10,648 bases of DNA from Candidatus Atribacteria bacterium 1244-E10-H5-B2 (lineage in GTDB: Bacteria; Atribacterota; JS1; SB-45; 34-128). Below, piece after piece: positions 1 through 6,750 of this stretch. A program made the position numbers and the translations under genes. The stretch is from NCBI GenBank assembly GCA_003575245.1, contig NMQN01000826.1, forward strand, positions 1-10,648, given 5' to 3'. Position 1 is the first letter of the stretch; each line of letters opens with the position of its first letter. The notes under the pieces are model-generated. The model ran no database searches, had not been told where the DNA came from, and saw only the letters and a list, made by a program, of their open reading frames with translations.

Positions 1-534
1 CCGCTTGAAGAGAATATCAGAGAAACTAAAAAAATTATTGAATTGGCACGATCTAAAGGAGTGTCTATTGAAGCAGAAGTTGGAGAAATGACTAGAGAAG
101 AGAAAGACTCACAAAAACTAGAACAAAATGCGATACCTGCTACTTATACTGATGTCAATAAAGCTAAGAAATTTGTTGAACAAACTGATATTGATGCTTT
201 GGCAGTATCTTTTGGTACAGTACATGGTATATTACCTACGATACCTGTATTAGATTTACATTTATTAAATGAATTAAATAAACAAATATCAGTTCCATTA
301 GTGATGCATGGAGGTTCAGGATTAGATTCAAGTGACTATGAGCAAGTAATTGATTGTGGTATACGAAAGATAAATTATTTTAGTTATGGATATCAATCTG
401 TTGCCAAGAAAGTTACAAGCTATATACAAAAAAATAATGTTTTATATGATGAAATTTCCTATTTTACTATAAAAACATTTACCGAGGTATTTAGTAAAAT
501 TATGACACAGATTAAAAGTGCAGGAAAAGTGTAA
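1..534 (+). CDS. Class II ketose-bisphosphate aldolase (fructose/tagatose type), 3' part
   Basis: The reading frame is open from the first base of the window, so the true start lies upstream. The visible 177 residues are the C-terminal part of a class II, zinc-dependent aldolase, which cleaves ketose 1,6-bisphosphates to dihydroxyacetone phosphate and an aldehyde. Numbering from the window edge, the family hallmarks are the VSIEAEVGEM segment (residues 22-31), His75 in GTVHG and His103 in MHGGSG (both expected zinc ligands), and the KIN motif ending at Asn125 in the substrate-phosphate region. Family members are usually about 280-310 residues, so roughly 110-130 residues are missing on the left. 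Five bases after its stop lies a relic that looks like a sugar kinase start, which suggests an old kinase-aldolase catabolic operon. Fructose- versus tagatose-bisphosphate specificity cannot be decided. The internal TTG at 43 is not a credible start, because conserved sequence continues upstream of it. Confidence 0.93.
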   Translation, partial: PLEENIRETKKIIELARSKGVSIEAEVGEMTREEKDSQKLEQNAIPATYTDVNKAKKFVEQTDIDALAVSFGTVHGILPTIPVLDLHLLNELNKQISVPLVMHGGSGLDSSDYEQVIDCGIRKINYFSYGYQSVAKKVTSYIQKNNVLYDEISYFTIKTFTEVFSKIMTQIKSAGKV

Positions 535-539
535 AGCAA

Positions 540-632
540 ATGATTGTCTTGGGAATTGATTTTGGTACAGCAGTTACGAGATTGCCGCGTCCTGATAAAT
601 CAGGACTCGCAATGACAGAAGAAATTGCTTAA
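540..632 (+). pseudogene. Remnant of an FGGY-type carbohydrate kinase N-terminus, cut by a palindromic repeat
   Basis: A 30-codon frame opens with ATG five bases after the aldolase stop. Its first residues, MIVLGIDFGTAVT, match the start of FGGY-family sugar kinases such as xylulokinase, where LGIDFGT is the phosphate-binding loop of the actin-like ATPase fold. The match ends exactly where the repeat at 578-617 begins. The remaining residues (LPRPDKSGLAMTEEIA) are read-through of the repeat, followed by TAA at 630-632. A working kinase needs about 500 residues, so this is a broken gene. I see no continuation of a kinase in any frame up to the sbcC start, so the rest seems deleted rather than frameshifted. 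The motif is short and chance resemblance is possible, but its position directly behind an aldolase supports the reading. Confidence 0.5.
578..617 (+). repeat. Short palindromic (REP/MITE-like) repeat
   Basis: The core 581-613 folds into a hairpin with ATTGC/GCAAT at the base, TCCTGA/TCAGGA at the top and a TAAA loop, with one bulge and one mismatch in between. The flanks GAGATTGCCGCGTC (578-591) and CTCGCAATGACA (606-617) resemble a dispersed palindromic family I recall from many bacterial genomes, usually with arms of the form GAGATTGC(C)...CTCGCAATGACA. That recollection has not been checked by a search. Only one copy is present in this window. It could also serve as a weak terminator, though no T-run follows. 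Confidence 0.6.
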
Positions 633-732
633 TCGTTTGCGCTTTTTATAACAACAGATTAATATAGAAAATTATTTAAAAAATCATTTAACAAGTATTT
701 ATAGTGTGAATAAAAGAAGAAAGGATTAAAAA
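633..732. other. AT-rich spacer upstream of sbcC
   Basis: No gene is visible. A TATAGT hexamer at 700-705 could be a -10 box for sbcC, but the only upstream partner is a TTTAAA at 675-680 with a 19-base spacer, so the promoter is weakly supported. The ribosome binding site AGAAAGGA at 718-725 lies seven bases before the TTG start at 733 and supports that start codon. Confidence 0.4.
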
Positions 733-3321
733 TTGATACCGGTAAAATTGGCCCTGAAAAATTTTTTAAGTTATGGCGAAGATGTCCCCCCTCTCGATTT
801 TACCCAGTTTCACATAGCCTGTCTTTCGGGTAATAATGGTCAGGGTAAATCTGCCCTTCTGGATGCTTTAACCTGGGCAGTATGGGGAGAAGGAAGAAAA
901 GCCAGCCAGGAGAAAAAGGCTGATAACAGTCTTCTGCGGATAGGCCAGAAAGATATGCAAGTGGAATTTGTGTTTGATTTGGAAGGGGACAGATACCGCA
1001 TTATTAGAACTTTTTCTCTGGTTAAAAAAGGTTCTCGCTCAAGTTTAGAATTTCAGGTTTTTAATCAAGAAGATAACAAATACATTTCTCTCACCGGTCC
1101 ATCCCTTCGAGAAACCCAGGAAAGAATTACCAAAACCTTGAGGATAGATTACAAGACCTTTATTAATTCCGCTTTTATACTTCAGGGTCGGATAGATGAA
1201 TTTAGTCGAAAGAGCGCACGGGAAAGAAAGGAAATTTTATCCGAGATTTTAGGTCTTTCTCGTTATGATGAACTGGCTAATCTGGCCAAGTCCCATCTTA
1301 AGGAAATTAATAATATTATAATGACTAAAGAAAGCCGATTGGAATATATTTATCAGGAAATGGCCAACCTTGATTTTTATAAAGAGAAGATAAAAGAATT
1401 GTCCGAAAGTTACAAAGATATTTCCCGGAAGATAAAGACAGAAGAAGTAAAAGTGAGCAAATTTAAAGAGGAAATAAATATCTTAAAACATAAAAGTGAA
1501 CAATGTGCAGAATTGGAAGGCCGAATAGAGCAGCAGAGGCAAGAAATTGTACGAGGACAAAAACAGATTGAATTCAGAAAGAAAGAAATTACTGATTACG
1601 AAAAGATAATTTCCCAAAAAGAGAAAGTTTTTGCCGATTTTAAAAATTATCAGAAATTTAATACCGAAAATAATGAATTTAGCCGAAAGCTCCAAAAAAC
1701 TAGGAAAATAGAAGAAGAAAAGGTTTTTATTGAGAGGAAGATAGAAAGTGAGCGAGCAGATTTAGAAGTAGAAGTTAGGAATAAAAAAGATAGATACAAA
1801 GATTTAAAGATGAAGGCTGAGCAGGGTATAAAAAACAGGGCCAAGGTTTTAGAATTAGAAAAAAAGATGAAGGAGATAAAGTTGGTCGAAGAGCAGATTG
1901 AAGAAATTCGGCAAAAAGGCAGCAAACTTAATGTAGAAATAAACAGCATTAAAGGTCAGATAGAAAGATTAGAAAAAGACAATAAAGATAATCAAGAAAA
2001 ACTACGTCTGTTAAGAGAAAATCCAGAGGGAGAATGCCCTTTATGTGAGGTAAAATTAAACGCAGAGAGAAAAAGGAAGATTGAAGATAATATAAATAAG
2101 GAAATTAGTTTAAATTTTAAAAAGGTAGAGAAATTAAAAAAAGAGGCGGAGGAGTCAAGTAAACAGAAAGACAGATTAGCGGAAAAATGGAGAGAGGTCA
2201 ATCAAAAATTAAAAGATAAAGATATCTGGCAACAGAAGTTAAGCAAGGTACATTTTGAATACGAAGAATCTAAACAAGCAGCAAAACTGATAGTTGACCT
2301 GCAGGAGGAGATTAATAAATTAGAAAAAACTATTCAAGAGAAGAGATATGCCTTAGAGGAACAGAAAAGATTAAAAGAGATTGAAGGACAGATTAAAAAT
2401 ATTGGTTATGATGAAGTAAGACATCGTCAGTTAAGCAGTAGGATTGAAGAATTAAGTAACGCTCCTCTGGAAAAAGCAAAATTAGAAGAGGCAGAGAAGA
2501 AGATTGATTCTTTAAGAGATGGACTATCCGAATTAAAAGAAAATTATCAACAGAAAGAATTAAATTTACAAGATTTAGAGAAGAAGAAAGATAAAATAAG
2601 AGTAGAATTAAAAGAACTTCCTTTCCTAAAAGAAAAATTAGTTCAAGAGGAACAATTATTAAATTCTGAGCAGATTCTTAAAGATAAAATTTTAGAAGAA
2701 AGAGGAGGATATCAGAGTAAATTTGACCAGTGCCTTAGATTGGGGAAAGAGAAGAAAGAGATAGGCAAAGAATTAGAAAAAAGCAAGAAAGAGCAGAATA
2801 TTTATGAGAAACTGATTGTAGCTTTTGGGAAGAATGGGATTCAAGCTCTGATTATCGAAAATGTTTTACCGGAAATAGAAGAAGAAGCCAATGACCTTTT
2901 AGCTAAATTGACCAATAATGGTACCCAGATTTCTATCGAGTCTCTCCGTGATTTAAAGAGCGGAGGAATAAAAGAGACCTTGGATATCAAGATAAGTGAT
3001 GAATTAGGAATTCGGGACTATGAGCTGTATAGCGGGGGAGAGGCCTTTCGGATAGATTTTTCTTTAAGAATTGCCCTATCCAAGTTACTGACCAGAAGAG
3101 CAGGGACTAAATTAAGAACTCTGGTTATGGATGAGGGATTTGGTACTCAGGATGAAGAAGGTATAGATAATCTGGTACAGGCCATCCAATCTATAAGTGA
3201 AGATTTTGATAAAATATTAATCATCACTCACTTAGAATCGCTAAAAGATGTCTTTCCGGTAAGAATCGAGGTAACCAAGCTTCCTGAGATTGGTTCCCGA
3301 TTTGAGATTGTAAAAAATTAA
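733..3321 (+). CDS. sbcC: SbcC/Rad50-family double-strand-break repair ATPase
   Basis: This is the ATPase subunit of the SbcCD (Mre11-Rad50-type) nuclease, which processes DNA ends and cleaves hairpins in the cytoplasm. The 862-residue protein begins with Walker A GNNGQGKS (33-40) and has the Q-loop Gln151 in FILQGR. Two long charged coiled-coil arms (about 170-430 and 445-700) flank the zinc hook CPLC (Cys435, Cys438), through which two molecules join. The C-terminal half of the ATPase head carries the signature YSGGE (766-770), Walker B LVMDE (797-801), a D-loop near 804-807 and the switch His833. The start is TTG at 733, backed by AGAAAGGA seven bases upstream and by the conserved N-terminal beta-strand (KLALKNFLSYG). 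It is shorter than E. coli SbcC (over 1000 residues) and closer to archaeal Rad50, owing to shorter arms. The nuclease partner gene sbcD, often adjacent, is not upstream; a sugar-gene relic and a repeat lie there instead. Confidence 0.95.
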   Translation: MIPVKLALKNFLSYGEDVPPLDFTQFHIACLSGNNGQGKSALLDALTWAVWGEGRKASQEKKADNSLLRIGQKDMQVEFVFDLEGDRYRIIRTFSLVKKGSRSSLEFQVFNQEDNKYISLTGPSLRETQERITKTLRIDYKTFINSAFILQGRIDEFSRKSARERKEILSEILGLSRYDELANLAKSHLKEINNIIMTKESRLEYIYQEMANLDFYKEKIKELSESYKDISRKIKTEEVKVSKFKEEINILKHKSEQCAELEGRIEQQRQEIVRGQKQIEFRKKEITDYEKIISQKEKVFADFKNYQKFNTENNEFSRKLQKTRKIEEEKVFIERKIESERADLEVEVRNKKDRYKDLKMKAEQGIKNRAKVLELEKKMKEIKLVEEQIEEIRQKGSKLNVEINSIKGQIERLEKDNKDNQEKLRLLRENPEGECPLCEVKLNAERKRKIEDNINKEISLNFKKVEKLKKEAEESSKQKDRLAEKWREVNQKLKDKDIWQQKLSKVHFEYEESKQAAKLIVDLQEEINKLEKTIQEKRYALEEQKRLKEIEGQIKNIGYDEVRHRQLSSRIEELSNAPLEKAKLEEAEKKIDSLRDGLSELKENYQQKELNLQDLEKKKDKIRVELKELPFLKEKLVQEEQLLNSEQILKDKILEERGGYQSKFDQCLRLGKEKKEIGKELEKSKKEQNIYEKLIVAFGKNGIQALIIENVLPEIEEEANDLLAKLTNNGTQISIESLRDLKSGGIKETLDIKISDELGIRDYELYSGGEAFRIDFSLRIALSKLLTRRAGTKLRTLVMDEGFGTQDEEGIDNLVQAIQSISEDFDKILIITHLESLKDVFPVRIEVTKLPEIGSRFEIVKN

Positions 3322-3455
3322 AAAAATTGAATGACTCCAAATGAATCTGAGTTTCCTTCACCTATCTTACTGCACGTGCAATTTAAACTGTGACCATTAA
3401 AAAATAATATGTTTTTGATTTTTTATTTGACACCTAAAAAAATTCTAAAAATAAG

Positions 3456-3485
3456 TTGACAAACACGATTAACAAAATATATAAT
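3456..3485 (+). promoter_or_regulatory. Strong housekeeping-sigma promoter of the sugar operon
   Basis: TTGACA (3456-3461) and TATAAT (3480-3485) are both exact consensus hexamers, separated by 18 bases. Transcription would start near 3492, inside the inverted repeat at 3489-3508. The position, 130 bases before the first operon gene and with no other good promoter nearby, makes it the likely start of the transcript running through 10372. Confidence 0.85.
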
Positions 3486-3488
3486 TAG

Positions 3489-3508
3489 TTGTACGGTTGT
3501 CCGTATAA
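3489..3508 (+). promoter_or_regulatory. Inverted-repeat operator, AraR-like (GntR family)
   Basis: Eight-base arms TTGTACGG and CCGTATAA flank a TTGT centre; seven of eight positions pair as an inverted repeat. The right-hand part TTGTCCGTATAA (3497-3508) also differs by only two bases from TTGTACGTACAA, the kind of palindrome bound by AraR, a GntR-domain repressor of Bacillota. The site begins three bases after the -10 box and covers the expected transcription start, a classic repressor position. The GntR-family gene at 10490 is the obvious candidate to bind it. Binding is inferred, not shown. Confidence 0.65.
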
Positions 3509-3526
3509 GTATATAACATTGTGTGC

Positions 3527-3577
3527 TAACCTACAAAAGTCAATCTTCAAAGTTTTGAGGGTTATGTAAGCAACCCT
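3527..3577 (+). promoter_or_regulatory. Leader RNA with two mutually exclusive hairpins
   Basis: In the untranslated leader, TAACCTACAAAA (3527-3538) pairs with TTTTGAGGGTTA (3553-3564) over 12 positions with one A-A mismatch and one G-U pair. The 3' arm can instead form a shorter hairpin, AGGGTT (3558-3563) with AACCCT (3572-3577). The segment GGGTT cannot be in both, so the leader could switch. Neither hairpin has a T-run after it, so neither is a standard terminator. I do not recognise a known riboswitch class. It may be only an mRNA-stabilising structure. Confidence 0.35.
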
Positions 3578-3592
3578 ACTGCTGGAGCAAAG

Positions 3593-3622
3593 ATGATTAA
3601 AGAGGGCAATAGAAATGGATGA
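3593..3622 (+). CDS. Possible nine-residue leader peptide overlapping the next start
   Basis: ATG at 3593, preceded by GGAG (3584-3587) at a spacing of five bases, opens a frame encoding MIKEGNRNG. Its TGA (3620-3622) ends just inside the next gene, whose ATG is at 3615. Such an overlap would allow translational coupling. There is no run of one amino acid that would suggest attenuation, and a nine-codon frame can arise by chance, so this is tentative. Confidence 0.18.
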   Translation: MIKEGNRNG

Positions 3623-4703
3623 AATAGAGATTAAGCAAGAAAGAATTATAAAACTATTAGATGAAAAGAGTTTGGATGGAATTGTTCTTGCGAAAAATAG
3701 TAATATTTCCTGGTTAACTGGTGGGATGGAGAATAGGATTGTCTTTGTTAGTGAAGAGGGTGCAGTTAAGTTAATTGTTTTAAAAGATAAAATTTTGGTT
3801 TTAACCAACAATATTGAAGCTGAAAGAGTAATAAAAGAAGAAGGGTTAGATAAAGAAGATTTTCAATTTATAGTTAACCAATGGTACGAAAGAGACTTGT
3901 TAGATGGCTTATTAAGAAAATATCATTTAGGTGGCGATTGTTATTTTCCCGAGGTAAATAATTTACAAGAAGAGATCAAACAGCTGCGTTTTTCCTTATT
4001 ACCTGAAGAGATAAAAAGGTATAGAATTTTAGGTAAAGAAACTTCTAAAATCGTATCAAAAATTTGCAAAAATATAAGACCGGGAGAAACAGAAAATGAA
4101 ATTAGAGCTAGATTAGCTCAATATCTTTGGTCTAAAAATATTAACCCCCATTTAATTTTAATTGGTTCTGATGAGAGAATTTTCGCCTATCGCCACCCTA
4201 TTCCAAAAGATAAAAAAATTAGAAAATATGTTATGGTCGTTGTTTGTGTTGAGCGAGATGGGTTAATCGTAAATATGACTCGTTTTGTGCATTTTGGTTT
4301 ATTGCCTCAGGAATTAAAAGAAAAATTATACGCGGTAGCCAAGGTAGATGCAAGTTTTATAATAAATACCAGACCAGGAAAAAAAGTGGCTGATATTTTT
4401 ATTGAAGGCATTCGAACTTATGGAGAAGTTGGTTATCCGGATGAATGGAAATTTCACCATCAAGGTGGGGCTGCCGGTTATGAGACCAGAGATTATATAG
4501 CTACTCCTGATTCCTCCCACATTGTTCAACCAAGCCAGGCTTTTGCTTGGAATCCATCAATTAAGGGAGTGAAGAGCGAAGATACTATTATTGTGAATGA
4601 AACCGAAAATGAAATAATTACCGATGACCCTGAATGGCCCAAAGTTGAAGTAGAATATAATGGAGAAAAGATAAGCAGCTCGGGTATTTTAGTTGGGGGA
4701 TAA
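3615..4703 (+). CDS. M24/creatinase-fold protein with degenerate metal site
   Basis: The 362-residue protein has the two-part build of the M24 family (Xaa-Pro peptidases, creatinase): an N-terminal creatinase-like domain (about 5-125, containing the typical NISWLTGG motif) and a C-terminal pita-bread domain (about 135-350). True M24 peptidases bind two metals through Asp, Asp, His, Glu, Glu. Here the first Asp position falls on Val209, the DxTR aspartate is Asn220 (NMTR), the His region is present (His281/His282 in FHHQGG), the EPG glutamate is Asn313 (WNPS), and the last glutamate is kept (Glu322 in KSEDT). Dinuclear metallopeptidase activity is therefore unlikely. Creatinase itself is a metal-independent hydrolase of this fold, so another hydrolytic role is possible. 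The start is ATG at 3615 with AGAGGG (3601-3606) eight bases upstream. It is the first gene after the operon promoter, so it probably acts on the transported compound. The substrate is unknown and no signal peptide is seen. Confidence 0.8.
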   Translation: MDEIEIKQERIIKLLDEKSLDGIVLAKNSNISWLTGGMENRIVFVSEEGAVKLIVLKDKILVLTNNIEAERVIKEEGLDKEDFQFIVNQWYERDLLDGLLRKYHLGGDCYFPEVNNLQEEIKQLRFSLLPEEIKRYRILGKETSKIVSKICKNIRPGETENEIRARLAQYLWSKNINPHLILIGSDERIFAYRHPIPKDKKIRKYVMVVVCVERDGLIVNMTRFVHFGLLPQELKEKLYAVAKVDASFIINTRPGKKVADIFIEGIRTYGEVGYPDEWKFHHQGGAAGYETRDYIATPDSSHIVQPSQAFAWNPSIKGVKSEDTIIVNETENEIITDDPEWPKVEVEYNGEKISSSGILVGG

Positions 4704-4847
4704 TAGAATAAGTAGGGGGATACTAGCCCCCACCAATAAAGGAGGTGAAAAAGGAATAACGATTTTTACTAGCACTTTGTATTAAGGTTGCTATAGTGAG
4801 GTTATTGCTAAAAAATTATTAGGAAATATTAAAAAGGAGAAAAAATT
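4704..4847 (+). other. Intercistronic region with G5/C5 hairpin and an orphan ribosome binding site
   Basis: GGGGG (4715-4719) pairs with CCCCC (4727-4731) around a seven-base loop, without a following T-run. Right behind it is a near-perfect anti-16S match, AAAGGAGGTGA (4738-4748), but no ATG, GTG or TTG follows at a usable distance. The functional site for the next gene is AAAGGAG at 4833-4839. The hairpin may mark the 3' end of a processed transcript. A TATAGT at 4792-4797 has no convincing -35 partner, so a separate promoter for the binding protein is not supported. Confidence 0.45.
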
Positions 4848-5843
4848 ATGTTAAAGAAAATTAATCTTTTACTTTTGTTAGTATTGACTTGTGTTGCTCT
4901 TCTGGTATTACCGGTAGTAGCTCAGGCAAGTGAAGGTCCTGTTGTAATTTACTTTTTCCCAGGCGGTGCTCCCGGAGGAACCTTTGCTACTGTTGTTTAT
5001 AATGGTGCTAAAGTAGCCGAAGAAATGTTAGGTGATCGGGTTGAGGTGAGATATCTATGGTCAGATTGGAGCTCGCAGAAAATGGTTGATCAATTCCAGC
5101 AAGCTGTTGCGGCTAACCCTGATGGTATAGCAATTATGGGACATCCCGGAGACGAAGCATATAGGCCTTTTGTTGAAGAAGCTGAGAAACAGGGAATTAT
5201 CGTTACCAGTCAAAATACGACATTACCTGAACTTGAAAAAGCTTATAGCGCAAATGGATTTGGATATGTAGGCCAGGGGCTTTATGAATCAGGTTATACT
5301 CTTGGTGAAGCTACGATTAGAGGAGCAGGATTAAAAGCAGGAGATAGAGCACTTGTTTGGGGTCTTTTGTCACAACCTACCAGAGGATTAAGAACAAAAG
5401 GGGCTATAGATGCTTTTGAAGAAATAGGTGTAAAAGTAGATTATGTGGAAATTTCAGCCGAAGTAGACAAGGATGCTTCGATGGGTATTTCTGTTATAGT
5501 AGGTTATTTACAGGCAAATCCTGATTGTAAAGTTGTTGTAACTGATCATGGTAATTTAACTTCTACACAACGTACTTATTTTGAAGCAGCAGGTTTGGGT
5601 CCAGATGATATTTATGGCGCCGGTTTTGATTTATCACCTGCAACCGTAAAAAGTATTAAAAGTGGTTATACCGATCTTGTATTAGACCAACAGCCGTTCT
5701 TACAAGGTTTTCTACCAATTATGCAAATTTATTTAACCAAGATGTATGGTTTCTCAGGATTGCATATTGATACAGGTGGCGGCTTAATTAGCAACGATAA
5801 TATAGATTTAATAGCCCCCTTGGCTGAAAAAGGAATAAGATAA
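4848..5843 (+). CDS. Sugar ABC transporter, secreted substrate-binding protein
   Basis: The 331-residue protein belongs to the RbsB/LacI-like periplasmic binding family (Peripla_BP_4 type), which captures a sugar outside the membrane and delivers it to the permease. It has a classic type I signal peptide: KK at 3-4, a hydrophobic stretch (about 7-24) and a likely cut after AQA (residue 27). Cys15 lies in the hydrophobic core but lacks a lipobox, so a lipid anchor is not expected. The mature part shows the two-lobe pattern: the first lobe begins with VVIYFFPGG (32-40), followed by helix-strand repeats such as NPDGIAIMG, and a second lobe carries ADVDKDAS-like and VVVTDHGN segments. AAAGGAG (4833-4839) eight bases upstream fixes the start. 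The ATPase and permease genes follow after a strong stem-loop. The ligand cannot be assigned; pentose, hexose or a modified sugar are all possible. Confidence 0.92.
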   Translation: MLKKINLLLLLVLTCVALLVLPVVAQASEGPVVIYFFPGGAPGGTFATVVYNGAKVAEEMLGDRVEVRYLWSDWSSQKMVDQFQQAVAANPDGIAIMGHPGDEAYRPFVEEAEKQGIIVTSQNTTLPELEKAYSANGFGYVGQGLYESGYTLGEATIRGAGLKAGDRALVWGLLSQPTRGLRTKGAIDAFEEIGVKVDYVEISAEVDKDASMGISVIVGYLQANPDCKVVVTDHGNLTSTQRTYFEAAGLGPDDIYGAGFDLSPATVKSIKSGYTDLVLDQQPFLQGFLPIMQIYLTKMYGFSGLHIDTGGGLISNDNIDLIAPLAEKGIR

Positions 5844-5876
5844 GATAGATAATAGTTACAATACTAATTTTAGGTT

Positions 5877-5926
5877 ATCCTGCAGGAAAAGTTTTATAAA
5901 TAAAATATTTCCTGCAGGATTATTTT
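5877..5926 (+). terminator. Strong stem-loop after the binding-protein gene (partial terminator)
   Basis: A perfect 13-base-pair stem, ATCCTGCAGGAAA (5877-5889) with its complement at 5908-5920, is continued by an inner TTTTAT/ATAAAA stem (5892-5897, 5900-5905). TATTTT (5921-5926) follows. This looks like a leaky intrinsic terminator or 3'-end protector that raises binding-protein mRNA over the ATPase and permease. Each outer arm is itself palindromic (CCTGCAGG), so a cruciform or alternative folding is possible. Confidence 0.75.
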
Positions 5927-5966
5927 AGACCATGCCATTACTCGTTAAAGAAGGAGAGTGTTATAT

Positions 5967-6749
5967 ATGGACAAATTAGTCGAAATGACAAATATATATA
6001 AATCCTATGAAGGGGTTGTAGCTTTAAAAGGTATAGATTTCGAAGTAGGGTTTAATGAAGTTGTAGGAGTTTTAGGTGATAATGGTGCAGGTAAATCGAC
6101 TTTGATTAAAATTATTTCTGGGGCACATTGCTTTGATGCGGGGGAAATGTATATTAAAGGTGTAAAAATTAATCCTAAAAAATATTCTGTGAAGATGGCT
6201 CATAGTATGGGGATAGAAACTGTATATCAAGAAAAAGCTCTTGCAGATAAGCAAACTTTATGGAGAAATATTTTTCTTGGCAGGCAAATTACCAATAAAC
6301 TGGGGTTTATCAATATAAAAAAAGAAAAAGAAGAAACAGATAAAATTATGCATGATGTAATGGGATTTAGAGGAATAGGCGTAGATGTTGATTCAGTAAT
6401 TAAAACCTTATCTGGTGGGGAAAAACAAGGTGTCGCTATATCAAGAGCAATGTACTTTGAAGCAGATCTGGTTATTTTAGATGAGCCGACCATGGCTTTA
6501 TCATTACAAGAAGTAAAAAAGGTCTTGAAGTTTATTCAGGCTATTAAAGATAAAGGAAAATCTTGTGTTTATATTTCTCATAATATCGCTAATGTTTACC
6601 CAGTCTCTGACCGTTTTGTGGCAATTGACCGTGGCAAGGTAGTGGGTTCCTATAATCATGAGGATTTATCTTTAGAGGAACTTAGTGAAGAATTAATTAA
6701 ATATACAAAGGTAAGTACACAGATTAATCAAGGTGAGAGGATATTATAA
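5967..6749 (+). CDS. Sugar ABC transporter, single-domain ATP-binding protein
   Basis: This is the cytoplasmic ATPase that powers import through the RbsC-type permease. The 260 residues hold one ABC domain: Walker A GDNGAGKST (37-45), Q-loop Gln88 in VYQEK, signature LSGGE (148-152), Walker B LVILDEP (168-174) and switch His205 in YISHN. It is closest in style to carbohydrate-uptake ATPases of the RbsA class, but those are usually about 500 residues with two ABC domains. This one has a single domain, as in fructose-type FrcA systems, and probably works as a homodimer. I chose ATG at 5967 with AAGGAG (5951-5956) ten bases upstream; the in-frame GTG at 5958 would sit two bases from that site and is unlikely. 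The permease begins one base after its stop, so the two are translationally coupled. Confidence 0.93.
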   Translation: MDKLVEMTNIYKSYEGVVALKGIDFEVGFNEVVGVLGDNGAGKSTLIKIISGAHCFDAGEMYIKGVKINPKKYSVKMAHSMGIETVYQEKALADKQTLWRNIFLGRQITNKLGFINIKKEKEETDKIMHDVMGFRGIGVDVDSVIKTLSGGEKQGVAISRAMYFEADLVILDEPTMALSLQEVKKVLKFIQAIKDKGKSCVYISHNIANVYPVSDRFVAIDRGKVVGSYNHEDLSLEELSEELIKYTKVSTQINQGERIL

Positions 6750-6750
6750 G

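Noticed and set aside
1545..1560. TTGTACG...GACAA inside sbcC, resembling the operator
   Set aside because: The half-site spacing is wrong compared with 3489-3508 and it lies deep in a coding region; chance match.
1483..2201. Long open frames on the minus strand opposite sbcC
   Set aside because: They mirror the lysine/glutamate-rich coiled-coil codons, giving phenylalanine/serine/leucine-rich proteins with no ribosome sites or family motifs.
3371..3380. Ten-base palindrome TGCACGTGCA after sbcC
   Set aside because: It is perfect but has no loop, no extension, no second copy and no promoter context, so no function can be supported.
3398..3425. TAAAAAAT/ATTTTTTA inverted repeat after sbcC, as a possible terminator
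   Set aside because: The stem is only A-T pairs with a 12-base loop; such repeats are expected by chance in AT-rich spacers.
3427..3432. A second TTGACA, 29 bases upstream of the promoter -35 box
   Set aside because: There is no acceptable -10 hexamer 16-19 bases downstream (only A-rich sequence), so it is not called as a promoter.
3485..3811. Minus-strand open frame of 108 codons across the promoter and M24-like start
   Set aside because: It covers the promoter, operator and leader, has no recognisable domain, and is opposite a well-supported gene.
4745..4759. GTG frame of four codons within the orphan ribosome site
   Set aside because: The start codon would overlap the ribosome site itself, so it cannot be initiated from it.
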